From positions 84,936-148,935 of the forward strand of contig VXAA01007254.1 of NCBI GenBank assembly GCA_013399115.1: DNA of 64,000 nucleotides, in the 5' to 3' direction. Below, piece by piece: positions 39,656-50,500 of this stretch; position 1 is the stretch's first letter, and the number at the start of each line of letters is the position of its first letter. Made by a program: the position numbers and the translations under genes. The notes beneath the pieces are model-generated. The model worked only from the letters and a program-made list of their open reading frames with translations. It searched no databases and was not told where the DNA came from. The DNA is from Anseranas semipalmata (Eukaryota; Chordata; Aves; Anseriformes; Anseranatidae).

Positions 39656-39734
39656 GTTTATTAAAGCCTACTAATCAGACACAAACCTACCACCCACAAG
39701 TGTCAGTAAAGTCCTACTATTGTCAGCAAAGTCT

Positions 39735-39827
39735 AATTATCTCCACATGTGTATTAAAGAAAGAACAGAACTAGAGGTATTTTTATTAGATTATCTCCAC
39801 ATCTCTAATAAAGAAAGGCAGAACAGA
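39735..39827 (+). repeat. Two-copy tandem duplication, unit about 54 bases
   Basis: AATTATCTCCACATGTGTAT followed by TAAAGAAAGAACAGAAC recurs about 54 bases later as GATTATCTCCACATCTCTAA followed by TAAAGAAAGGCAGAACAGAA. A smaller duplication, GTCAGTAAAGTCCTACTATT / GTCAGCAAAGTCTAATTATC, precedes it at about 39702-39740. Confidence 0.75.
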
Positions 39828-40461
39828 AGAGCTTTGCAATAGACTCTTAAAACAGAAATGGGGTAACTGAGCTTCTTTTGTTGTCGTTGTTGCCATATTT
39901 TTGATGTACACATGGAGTTTGATACATGATTTTGGCCTCATTAACAAGGTACCTTAGTTAGCTGCTAATATAACAAAGAAACTATTAAATACACACCTAA
40001 TAAATCATCTGATTATGTACATTTGCATTTCAAATTTAGTAAAAGAAGTAATTAACCACCTATGACTCTGCTTCTCTGCAAATACCAGATCCACTGGATT
40101 CCTAATCTTGGATGAAGACCATGCCTAGTACAAGACAGAACGGAGCAAGAACATTTTGGTACTTTAACACTTTGTACTTTCGTCCAGTTCCAGAAAAAGC
40201 TGAGCATCAATGCTGTTCTCTCCTCTCTCCAGCAACTTTCTACTGCAATGCCTCAACGAGCAGGAAACAGGGGTCCTCAGACTTTAACTGTTGCCCAACT
40301 AATGTTTATAAAATAAAGTTTTCCCAGAAAAATCAGTCTTGAAAAATGTCATTGACACAAAGAGAATACTGTACTAAGTGTACCCAAAACAAAATGGGCA
40401 GTATGAATACTTACAGCCATTGCTGTGACAAAGTGCTGTCCAGTGGATTGTAGTAATTCTT

Positions 40462-40513
40462 TGTGGCAGCCAAAAATTAACCGTTCAGTGATTTTCACGA
40501 GCTACATAAATCC
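40462..40513 (+). repeat. Unknown dispersed repeat, copy 2
   Basis: Partner of 39604-39655 in the same orientation, 858 bases downstream, 71% identical without gaps. No family recognised. Confidence 0.6.
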
Positions 40514-40894
40514 TTGCTCTATTTTTTTTATCTTGTACTCTGAAACAAATTTCATTCTTGACGTAAAATTAAGAGATAGACACACAGAAAACCTCACAAA
40601 ACAAAACCTTCCTCCATTCTTCACCTTGAAAAAGTACAGCTTAAAGCTCTCCTAGAAGATTTGGCTCTCTCTGAGTTCCAATGACAAGATTATTCGAGAC
40701 CATAGTCTACATCCTATCCTTCAAAAATACCCCTAGTGTAGCATATAAAGCTTATTGTGTAAAAGCTTGTAACAAATACAGTTGCAAGATACTGGCTCCA
40801 AACTACCTGCAAAAAATCCTGGTGTCCTCCAGATCTGCAGAGATACAGAACACTGTATATTAGCTCCAGTCCCAATGACACTTAACCTCCTCCC

Positions 40895-40933
40895 TACACA
40901 CACACATACACAGACACACACGTGCGCACACAA
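40895..40933 (+). repeat. Imperfect (CA)n tract
   Basis: A CA-rich tract interrupted by TA, GA and GTGCG. Confidence 0.85.
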
Positions 40934-41429
40934 GCCCACACCCATACAGAGAGAATTTTGATAGGCAGAAAACAGAGAAAAGGATGCAGCAAAACTGGCC
41001 TTGAGAACAAAATCGGGTAATTTGAATAAAGACAACCAGTCAGCCTGTTCCTCTGTAAGAGGGTGGCTACCCATGTGCATGTTTTAAAGGTTCACAAGAT
41101 TAGGTAAGAGGATATCTGACTTATTTTCCTGATTCTGTGTTTTGAAGAGAGTCAGAATTGCTAGCAGTTAATTACCTTTTTTTTTTTTTTTCCTAAAAAC
41201 ACTCATAAGATTAGCAGGAGAACCCAGGACTCCATGCAAAGATCAGGAGGGTAAGTCTACGTTTTAGACTAACTGCTTGAAATACAAAAGGTTGAACTGA
41301 TGTGGTTGATTGTAACTAGTGTGATTTAATACAAGTTGTACAAGTTTTAATATGACATTGAGAAATAAAAGAAAATATTACATCAAAGTTAAGTTACTAT
41401 TAATACTAATGACGTGGGTACAGTGTTCC

Positions 41430-41497
41430 TGCCTTGGTACAGGGTGATGAACTTGATGACCTTTTGAAGTCCCTTGCAGCCCTACTCTCTATAAATA
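41430..41497 (+). mobile_element. Short old CR1 LINE 3' fragment
   Basis: The sequence GCCTTGGTACAGGGTGATGA, then ACTTGATGACCTTTTGAAGT and CCCTTGCAGCCCTACTCTCT, follows the sense CR1 3' UTR pattern (CTTGGCACAGGGGGTTGGA...TGATCTTTAAGGTCCCTTCCAACCC). The terminal octamers are reduced to CTCTATAAATATT. Only about 70 bases are recognisable. Confidence 0.72.
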
Positions 41498-42859
41498 TTA
41501 AATTAAACTAGAAATACATCAGAGCAGTGACTCTCAGTATTGAACTGGTGCTAAATCAAATTAACTACCAATAATAATCAATCCTTATTTAGTCTAAGGA
41601 GTTGTCTGTCTCTCCAATTATAAATCTCAGCTAAAGAATTCTACCAAAGCCAATAAAAGCTGGAGTTTGAATAGGTAAGTAAACTAATAATGGAACCAAA
41701 TCACTTAATGTTTAGAGTTAATTACAAAGTTTCCTTTGTATGCCCTGATCAGTTTTCACAGGTGCATTTTTCCTTCTCTCAAGGCAGAATCTTAATATCT
41801 TTTCTTCATAATAAGTCATATTTGTAATTGATTAGAGATTTAGGACTTCAGCAAGTACTATTACAAAGTGATATCTGGGAAAAAATGCATCTGGAGAATT
41901 TTTTGTTTTCTCTATTTGTTCTACAAAGCAGACATAGAGAAAGTAATCTAGGGGAAAAATGTGGCATTATTGTAGATAACCACCTAATTCCTGTTGATTC
42001 TTTCCATGATTTCAAAGCACCTTTTCTATTTCTGGACATCAACAGAATCATACTCCACAAAGTGAAGTGGAGACTGGATCAATTTTCGCTCCAGAAAAAG
42101 TTCTCTCGTGCTTCTGCATACTATAGTTTACGGTATATATTTATATGTATATAGTATCATTTGTAGATTATACCATAATTTATAATTCACGTTCTAAAAT
42201 ATGTTTCCTGCAGCGATGCAAAAGGTGCAGTTTTGCTACTGTAATTTAGCACCACTTAGCCCTAGCAAGCTATTTTCCCCCCTTTCATTGTTATTAAAAT
42301 TATCTTCACCCGTACAGCTGTTGCACTAATTCTGTCTATCAGCTACAACAGATTAGTTCTGCTGCCACACTGTTTCCATTTCAGAAGCAATCGAAAGATT
42401 CACAGACATTTTTTCAACTATTTCCATAGCATTAATTAAATTGCGACTATGATTTTGCAGCCCTGCTCTGAAATCAATTTTAAGAGCAGTTTTGATGGGC
42501 TGCTTTTATGTCAGCAGATGGACAACTAGTCTGAGGGACAGATGTGTCATCATTCATGTCTTGACATTTTCCTTTTTCCAAAGTCACTCTTCCAGGTAGA
42601 GATGTAAGGGTGCAGTTTTATATGGAGATCAGTATCTGCTTTGAAAAGGCACCTTGCAGGCACCCCAGACAGAGAACAGCCCAACCTCAGAAAAATGTTG
42701 TTCAGAGCACTCTGGAGTTACAACGTGAATCTATTTCCTCAGGTAACCTGAAGTGAGGCCTGTAGGACAGAGTAACATAGTAAAATAATCCTTTCTTTTC
42801 CTAGAATCAGCTTTTGTTCAAAGTCCAGAGATAGAAGCTGTAGAGTAACACACACTAGG

Positions 42860-43330
42860 TTATGTTTGAAGGAATCGGGAACTTACACCTACACAGAAGA
42901 CATTTTCAAGTCTTGTGTCAAAACCACTGACAACTGTGGAGGCCGGCAGAAAAACTGAATGTCTGTGTCCAGATAAAATGTCAGCACTGGGAACATTGGC
43001 TGAGGTCAGTGATCTACAGCACTGTGGTTTTGGGGGCAAATATAAGAAGTAGTTCAGGTTTTTGGTTGAAAGTTTCAGATGAGACTGACAGCCCCAGAAA
43101 ATAAAGGGCAGAAAAAGTAAACTGGTTGAAAAGAGATGTATAAAACCAAAGCAAAATTCAAGGAGGCAGTGAGAAATGGAACCCAGCTCTGAAAGCCAGA
43201 ACTCCAAACATATTGCTGAAGGGGTGCTGGGAGAAGCTGTGAAGCACTGGCAATTGATTTTACAATGGTGCTTCAAATGACCACAATTTTGAAGAGCTAG
43301 GGGACTTTTGTTCTGACTCACACAAAGCAT
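42860..43330 (-). other. 156-codon open frame, probably not a gene
   Basis: The longest open frame outside recognised repeats. The product would be rich in S, L, C and F with hydrophobic patches (LFSTSLLFLPFIFWG), but I see no domain, clear signal peptide or repeat. Nothing marks a promoter, and I cannot tie it to exons. At this stop-codon density, one frame this long in 64 kb is only mildly surprising. It could be chance or an exon of an unannotated transcript. Confidence 0.12.
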
Positions 43331-45331
43331 CTGATATAAAAGAACGTGTATCCAGGCAATATCATGTCTTTAGAAAGAGACATTGAGCAATAACAGCATT
43401 TTTCTTTTAACTGTACCAAGAGCTTTCTTCCCGGTACAGTTTTTACGGGAATAACTGACTGCAATTTCAGATAAACTTCTTACAAGCACTGAATTATGGT
43501 ATGGAGACTTCAGGAGTGGGGAGGATGTTTCTGAGGGGGAGGTGTGTAGCTAATGAATATACTGAAAAAAAAAATCACACAAACATCTGTCTTTGGTTTT
43601 ATTTCAGTCACCATGTGTTCTGTTTATTTCCACAGGATGAAGAGAATACTATGTATAAAAAAATAGGAAATATTTGTCTTTGATTCACTTCCTGTGATTT
43701 AAGGGTAAATCAATATGCAATAGGACTGAATAAGAAAATGCTTACTAGTAACTACTCCAAAATTCTGCTAAAGTTTTTAACAGCAACACTAAGCTGTTCA
43801 CAACACTTGCAGAACTTCCAGTACCCTCTACCACATCATATTTATTCATAGGATGTTGAGCCATTTTGAATAATTTCACACATATCAATGTCCATAATTG
43901 TTTCAGGAAATCCAATAGCACATGCTTCATTACTGGGTGTTAATCCAGAGGTTGTTTGCTGTTAACACTCCCTCCGCAGAGAACACTTATGAGCTGCATT
44001 ACTTACTTTCATTATTTCTCTCTCCACTGACTCTATCTTTTAAAATTGTATTGGCATTTTAAGCTAAGCAGGCTAATAATAATCCTATAGCATTGTTTAA
44101 AGACAGCATGCTGTTTGTTAGCATACAGTGTTATCATAATGGGTGACAACCACATTGCTCTTTTTCTTTCCCTTTTTTGACAGAAGATATTTGAGGAAAC
44201 AAATGAACTTGGCTACTAACATAGTTAATGCCCTTGCAAAACTGCTTCTGTATAGTAAGAGTCACAAGGGCCAATTTGATGCAAATATGATGCTCATTTG
44301 ATGCTACTCTTAGCTGGTGGAAAAGACAGCATTGAAACAGAAAAGTTCAAAACTGGAACCTGTTTAATCATTTTAGTTTATGCTGTCTTCCACAACTTAG
44401 TAATACAGAATATCACACCTATCCAGAGTAGAGACAGTATTTCTCATTTCAGTTATTCCATCCTGTCAAATGAAGAATATTTGATTAACTCCTAGATTCC
44501 TTCTCTTTATCATTTGTTCTTGATGCCCTTGTTTTTTGATCAGGTGACAAAGAATCCTACAGCTATTACCGCACATACTACCATATCACTAACATCTGCT
44601 TGGCAGAAGGCAACAGCACATTGTACATCTGCACACTTAAAGTCTCAGTACACCAGAGCCTTAACGCAACCCTACAATATACATACTACTACATACTATG
44701 CATGCTGGGTAATCTCAAATCCAGCACAAGCATTACTGTGTTTCTGAGTATCCTACTTACGCACGTTGTGTACATACCAGAGCAACTTTGACCTTGCCCA
44801 GTTTTATGCTCAATAGTTTTCAACCAGCTAGGAAACTCATGAATTTGATTTCAAAAAAACCTGACATGACTGGCCTAGAAATGTAAGGTTCTTTTCATAT
44901 TTTCTGCTGTGATGTTCTGCAGCATTTCTATCTACTCATTTTCCCACAGAAATGAAGGCTTCAAAAATAGTTGAAATACGAAGTTTAGCGCATTGCAATA
45001 AAGAGACAACTTATTGAAAGAAGTCTAACCCTGGCAGCACAGATCTCCATAAGAGATAATTTGATCTGGAGAGCTTCAAACAGACACAATTCTTCAAGTA
45101 TCCTAACAAGCTTATGTTGCACATCCTTTCACCACACAGCTGTCTATAGCATAGATATCCTTTTGTCACAAGGATTAGGGATCGTAAAGAAAATAAAAAA
45201 TGCCAGATGTAAATGGTTTCACAAAAGATTACAAAACTGTTACAGCCTGTATACTAACAACTGCATGAAAAAGAGACATTTTTCCTTCTTTCTCCTCCTC
45301 CTATTCTTAATCTATTCTATGGTTTGACTGG

Positions 45332-45361
45332 TTTTCTTTCTTTCTTTCTTTCTTTTTTTTT
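45332..45361 (+). repeat. (TTTC)n-T9 microsatellite
   Basis: About five TTTC units followed by a T run. Confidence 0.9.
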
Positions 45362-46879
45362 CTGGGGTTTGTTCAGACAAACCTGGTATCACTAAAATAC
45401 CCAGGCACACTAAACACAGATTGAATTGGTGCAGTAACATACAAAATGAATCAAATCTGTTCTCATGCCTACAAAGCATCAATGGATCTTCTATCTTAAT
45501 GAAGCCTTGGTTTTCAGTCAAGGGGAGTAAGAAAAGGCAAATAGTGATCCTCTGTGTATCATTAGAAACAAACAAAAAAATGTCATTAGAGCACAGCTCA
45601 TCAGTGTTCAAAAGCAGTCATTTCAGTATAGTGTCAGCTCTGCCTGTTCTTTTTCTTTTCATGCTGACAACTGACAACTTTTGCACCATCCACAAAAAGG
45701 CTGACAGGTGGAGCAGCAGCTGAGCAGCTGCAGGCATTTGGCTGCTTGTAGCTTGCTGTTGGTGGCTGAGAACTTCCCTCTTCACTCTGGTGTTCATCTT
45801 TCTGGAGAACTTGGGAAGTTAACTGCACAAAGCCAAGTCTCTTCTACTGCAACTGCACCAATACTGCTGAAGAAGCCAAAAAGGCTTAAAGGACTTCATC
45901 TGTCCCCCTTTATTTCCAAAATACTGATATGCATGTACCCCTCTTGAATTAGACAAGCAGGACAGAGAAGACTTTAGTGTCTCAGAATGGTTTGACAAGA
46001 AAGGAAATGTGTTGAAAATCCATGCCAACCACAGCTTTCACATTAAGATGTGGTTACTTCCTAGTCTTAGCAACCTGGTACATTAACAGAAGTTACACCA
46101 CGTTAGAGCAGACAATTCTTCAAAAGTCTGGACCAAAGCTGAGGTCCCTGTTCCAGATCTATAGCAAGATGACTTCACCATTCCACCGCTGTCTCCACTC
46201 TAGTTATTAGAGAGAGATAATGGAAATACCTGAAAGCGAGAAACAAAAAGCCCAAGGCATTCCTGGTGGATAGTAGGTACATATGACATCTCCTAAGTAT
46301 ACTGTCAGCAGTTGGTACAAGATACATGGATATGGAGAGCAAAAAAAGTATTCTGCGTCTTGCACCTGAGCCAACTTCAATGCCTTTTCTGCAACTCTGT
46401 TCCTCAACTCTCATTAGAATTCTCCTGGACAGTTATCCATTCAAGTGTCTATGACATATATATCTGTTTATTCAGCTTGCAAATGTGCAGTGCTGACAGA
46501 AATAACTGTCAAAATATTTACTTTCAAAATGAAATTTAAAAAATGTGAATCTAAGCTCTTTGTTAAAACATAGTGTGATACATGATTTAATGTATCTACT
46601 TCTACTCCAATCTTCTACTCCAATCCGGGGGACATGCATAGGGCTCGCAATCAGGAGATCTTCAGTTTGTGCCCATTTCTGACTTTCTTCATACTTTGTT
46701 GCTCTTGTTGAAGGGAGACTCCGAGAATAAACAATCTTCACTGCTGCAATTTTTCCTTACTACATGCTAATGATCTGCTTCACTACATTTATCCTCTAAG
46801 AAGGCAGGCTTTGTATAAGAATATAGTAACTGTAGTCTATAATCTGTTTGTACCAAAGGGGAGGAAAATCTAGTCTTTA

Positions 46880-47530
46880 TTCCTTCTGCTTGTTAGCCAG
46901 CTTCCCACAGCCAGCCTCACCCAATGGCACATGGGCAGCTCTGGAGGACCAGCACCTGGACAAGGGTCCTCCAAGAAAAAAAGTGACTTCCTCCCTGCAG
47001 CCCACTTCCTGGGGAAGCCCCGCCCCTCCCACCAATCACACAGCCCTCTTGCCCACAAGTCCCACCCTCCTTCCAGTCACATGGTCTATTTACTCCACTC
47101 CTATGGGACTTTGATGGTCCCCATTCACTGAAATGTTGTGCCCCTACCTGTCCACAGGCCCCGTGGCTGGCCAGCAGCACCAGGTGCTCCTTGCAGTTTA
47201 CCCAGAAGTACCTCACAACAGGAAGTCCCTTCCCACTATGCTCACAGGGCTGCCATTTTGTTGTAGGTGCCAGTTTGTGGTGGGGAGCCACCATTTTGTA
47301 AAAAGTCATGCCTCATTGTATATTTGTGCCTTTTCATGTGGTTGGCTATCAGTCCCCACATCTCCTTCGTGGCCAGGAGAGGGGCAGGTCTGGGAGCAGC
47401 AGTGGCCAACAGCCTTTTACCTCAGCAGTACTGGAGCAGTGCCTGGGGCGCAGCTCTCCACTGGGCAGCAGGAGCTCCTCCTCCCCTGCTCTCCGCTCAC
47501 CGTGGCTCTACAAATACATGTTACAGTGTT
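46880..47530. promoter_or_regulatory. GC-rich promoter-like or LTR-like segment of unknown family
   Basis: About 650 bases of GC-rich DNA bounded by AT-rich sequence. It contains a GC-box-like GCCCCGCCCCTCCC (about 47017-47030) directly followed by a CCAAT box (ACCAATCACA, 47031-47040). An ETS-like CAGGAAGT is near 47219-47226, and two CCATTTTG motifs (YY1-like when read in reverse) are at 47251-47260 and 47289-47298. It starts near TGTTAGCC and ends near ATGTTACA, which would suit a TG...CA LTR. I found no convincing target-site duplication and recognise no family. Overlapping open frames in several phases (up to 164 codons) look compositional. Confidence 0.3.
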
Positions 47531-50500
47531 CTAGTTGCTTTCCTACATTTAGATATCTAAATTTAGTTATATACAACCTGGCATTGGAAGAGACCAGGGG
47601 AGATTCAGTTCTGTGCTCTGGTGGTTACAATTCACCTGAAGTTTTTCAGAGGACTGCATCAGGATGGGAGGAACCCAGACCTAGAAATGCAGGTTTTCTT
47701 TTGTACTTCAGTACAAAAGAAATGTGCTTTGCACATTCAGAGATCACCCGTTATTTTGACAAACAGGGCATTTCAGCTCATATGTTAGAATTATATAAAT
47801 GAAGGTGGAATTGCTTATTGTAGTATATATATATTTTATGAACTCCTTAAAACATAATAACTGCCAAATTAATCTGTAGGAAATGATTTTGCAACACTGT
47901 AGCAATGATGTAGCTCAATACCTCTGAAGAAGTAGAGATTAATTTATGTTAAATCAAAACTGATTGAAGTCTCTCAGACTCACAATCTCATGCCCACAAG
48001 CACCAACATGCATGTAAGTAGTCTGCCAAGCATTCAGGTCCAAAGACATGTGTATCCAGGTAGTCTGTCCAGGATTGCTTGCAATGACACGGAGGGCAAG
48101 GGGTGTCAGTTTTCAAGCCCCTTCCCACATTTCCTGGGTTCTTCTTAGGAATGTGCTTGTTTTGCATGTGTTTCATGCTACCTTTCAGGAGCTGGCAGTG
48201 ATCAATGTCTGTACCCTGTCCCAACTCCTCAGGTCATCAGGATTTAGTCGCTGCCTCTGTTTCAGATCTGGTTGTCCTGAGACATTGCAAGTAGATGTGT
48301 GCTAGGGTCTTGATGACTTGCTGCTGTAGGTGTCAGCAATGTAAGTGATTTTTATAGCCCATCTCCTGCTGGTGTTTTCACCCATGTGTTCACATTCACT
48401 CTCCTTTCATATAAATATAAATGTTTTTAACAATTTTCCATAGGCCTAGAAGATTCCTGGGTTTCTATTTTCCAATACATTGTAGGCACTTTGGCACCTG
48501 CTGGCAATAAAATGACAGCTGCCTTTTATGATTTATACAGTTTCCTCTGAATAGTCTCCCACCCCTCTGGTACTGCTACTCAATATTTCAGCTTTATATT
48601 ATAGTAAACTTTCCACTTTCCTAGCCCAGAACTACAAAAGAAGATTAAAAATCACTTCTCTCTATGCAATTGTTTTGTCTATAAATTCTAATCTGATCTG
48701 ATCTTCATATTATCTCTCTACTTTATTGGTTTCTGGTAAGCTTTATAGTGTGTCTTCCCCCATTCTCAACTTCCATTACCCACATTACATCATTTCTTCT
48801 TTTCCATGACAAATTGGAAAAAAGTTTGAGAGGAAGGGGAAAGCACACTTGCCACTGATAGGACAGACAGAACGAAATCTGTTGAGTAATCAAAAAAAAA
48901 AAAAAAAAGTATTTCTTTCACTATTAAATAACATTCTAAGTACTCCATCTGGTAGTTGCCATAATACCCCTTCACTGACTCTCCTGCTACATATTTATCA
49001 GGGGCTACCTTATTGGCTAATCAGAACTTTATTGGTTATAATAGACATGTCACTTGACATTAACTGAAGATCTTGATCCAGGTTCTATATGCAGCATTCA
49101 CAGACAGGAGTAGCAGCTGACTTTCTCCTCAGATTAACAGCATAGTGATCAATGACAGACAGTAAATATGAAGTTTAGTGCACAGATCTCTGCTATGAGA
49201 AAGTTGAAATGTTGAAGGGAAAACAGCTTTGCAAGAATCAGGCAGACATTTTTAATGAGTTCATAGTAATAAGAAAAAGCATATTTTCTGCACGATTCCA
49301 TCACAGAGGATGTTTCATACAATATTAAACATTGAAACATAACTCCAAAAAGAACACATGGTTTGTATCTTCAGTGTTACACTGTTAGTACTGTTCAGCT
49401 GGAAAATAAATATTTCATAATAGGAAAAAGAAAAAGTCAAATACTTTATCATCAGACCATTATGATAATTTAGAAAATTGTTTCAGAACCATTGGTATGA
49501 TCATCAAAATCTACTGATAAAAGTGCAAGAATCTAAGCCTTGAAAGACAGATAGATTAAATCACTAAAGAGTGATTGAGCAGCCTCTCTGGTTAGGATTG
49601 TAGTCTTGGTGTGTCATCTTGTTCTAGATACTATACTTCACACAAAGGTAATATAAATATATAGTTAAAATGTGTTCCATGGACTTCTGCATGTCCCTAG
49701 TACATCTCTTGTACCCTTACAGCCTAGAAAAGCTTAAGAACAGAGATGTTTGCTAGACCAATAAGGAAATTCTCTTTTGGAGAATTGTTGCATCTTAATA
49801 GAATCTCATGAATCAGGTACATAAGTAAAGGGAAATATCATTCCACGGCAGACACACTAATGTGGCAGAATTAATGTAAAACTTTATTTTCATCATGTCT
49901 TTGGTCACAGCCCTCACTTCTGCCAGTCACAATATTCTTGTTCACTGAGGAAGAAATTAGTGTTTCATTACTTGCTGTAACACAAATTTCTAAGGATGGA
50001 AAAACACTTAATGATAAAGTGCATAAATGCTGAAATATCACATGGGATGTTTAAACCATTTAATAGTTTAGAAGTTTATTCCAATGTGGTATACTTCTAC
50101 TGAAGTAAACACTATGAAAGTAAAGAATTATCTGTACTTGTTTGAGAACAACAGGTTCTAATAACTATTTTCATCTGAAAGGTAAAATTATAATTAGGTA
50201 CAGGTTTCATCATGAACCTTCCAAGCCCGAAGCCCTTTAAATAAATCTTATAACGCAATAAAAATATTCACTGATAATGTTTATACATGTAAGCAGTGAC
50301 ATTGTTATGTGACCATAAAATGTGAACAAGCAAAATGGAGAATAATCATATTATTAAACAAATTGTTTCAGTAGTTCTAAATTTATGAAAAAAAAATGTA
50401 CACGGAGAAGAATTCAATGTTTTGTTCAACTCTAGTCCTTCTTCCTTCTGATTTTTTTTTCCTGCTTTGTGTAAGCTGTAAACATCCTGATGTGTAGGCC

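Larger units (their letters stand above)
35851..41424. other. Unique AT-rich DNA with small duplications
   Basis: No gene recognised. It holds the diverged 52-base repeat pair (39604 and 40462), a 54-base-offset tandem duplication near 39735-39827 and a CA-rich tract at 40895-40933. A segment at about 37700-37850 has homeobox-like AT motifs (GTAATTAA, GATTACAG) and could be a conserved element. Confidence 0.5.
41498..46879. other. Unique DNA, candidate conserved element at 42330-42540
   Basis: No confirmed gene. The longest non-repeat open frame of the window lies here on the minus strand (43330-42860). A run of (TTTC)n is at 45332-45361, and a perfect 13-base tandem duplication (CTTCTACTCCAAT twice) at 46599-46624. 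The segment 42330-42540 has AT-rich homeobox-like motifs in a non-repetitive context. Confidence 0.45.

Noticed and set aside
47988..48224. Cysteine-rich 78-codon minus-strand frame
   Set aside because: The cysteine spacing (CPPCHC) caught my eye but fits no zinc-finger or secreted family I know, and there is no supporting context.
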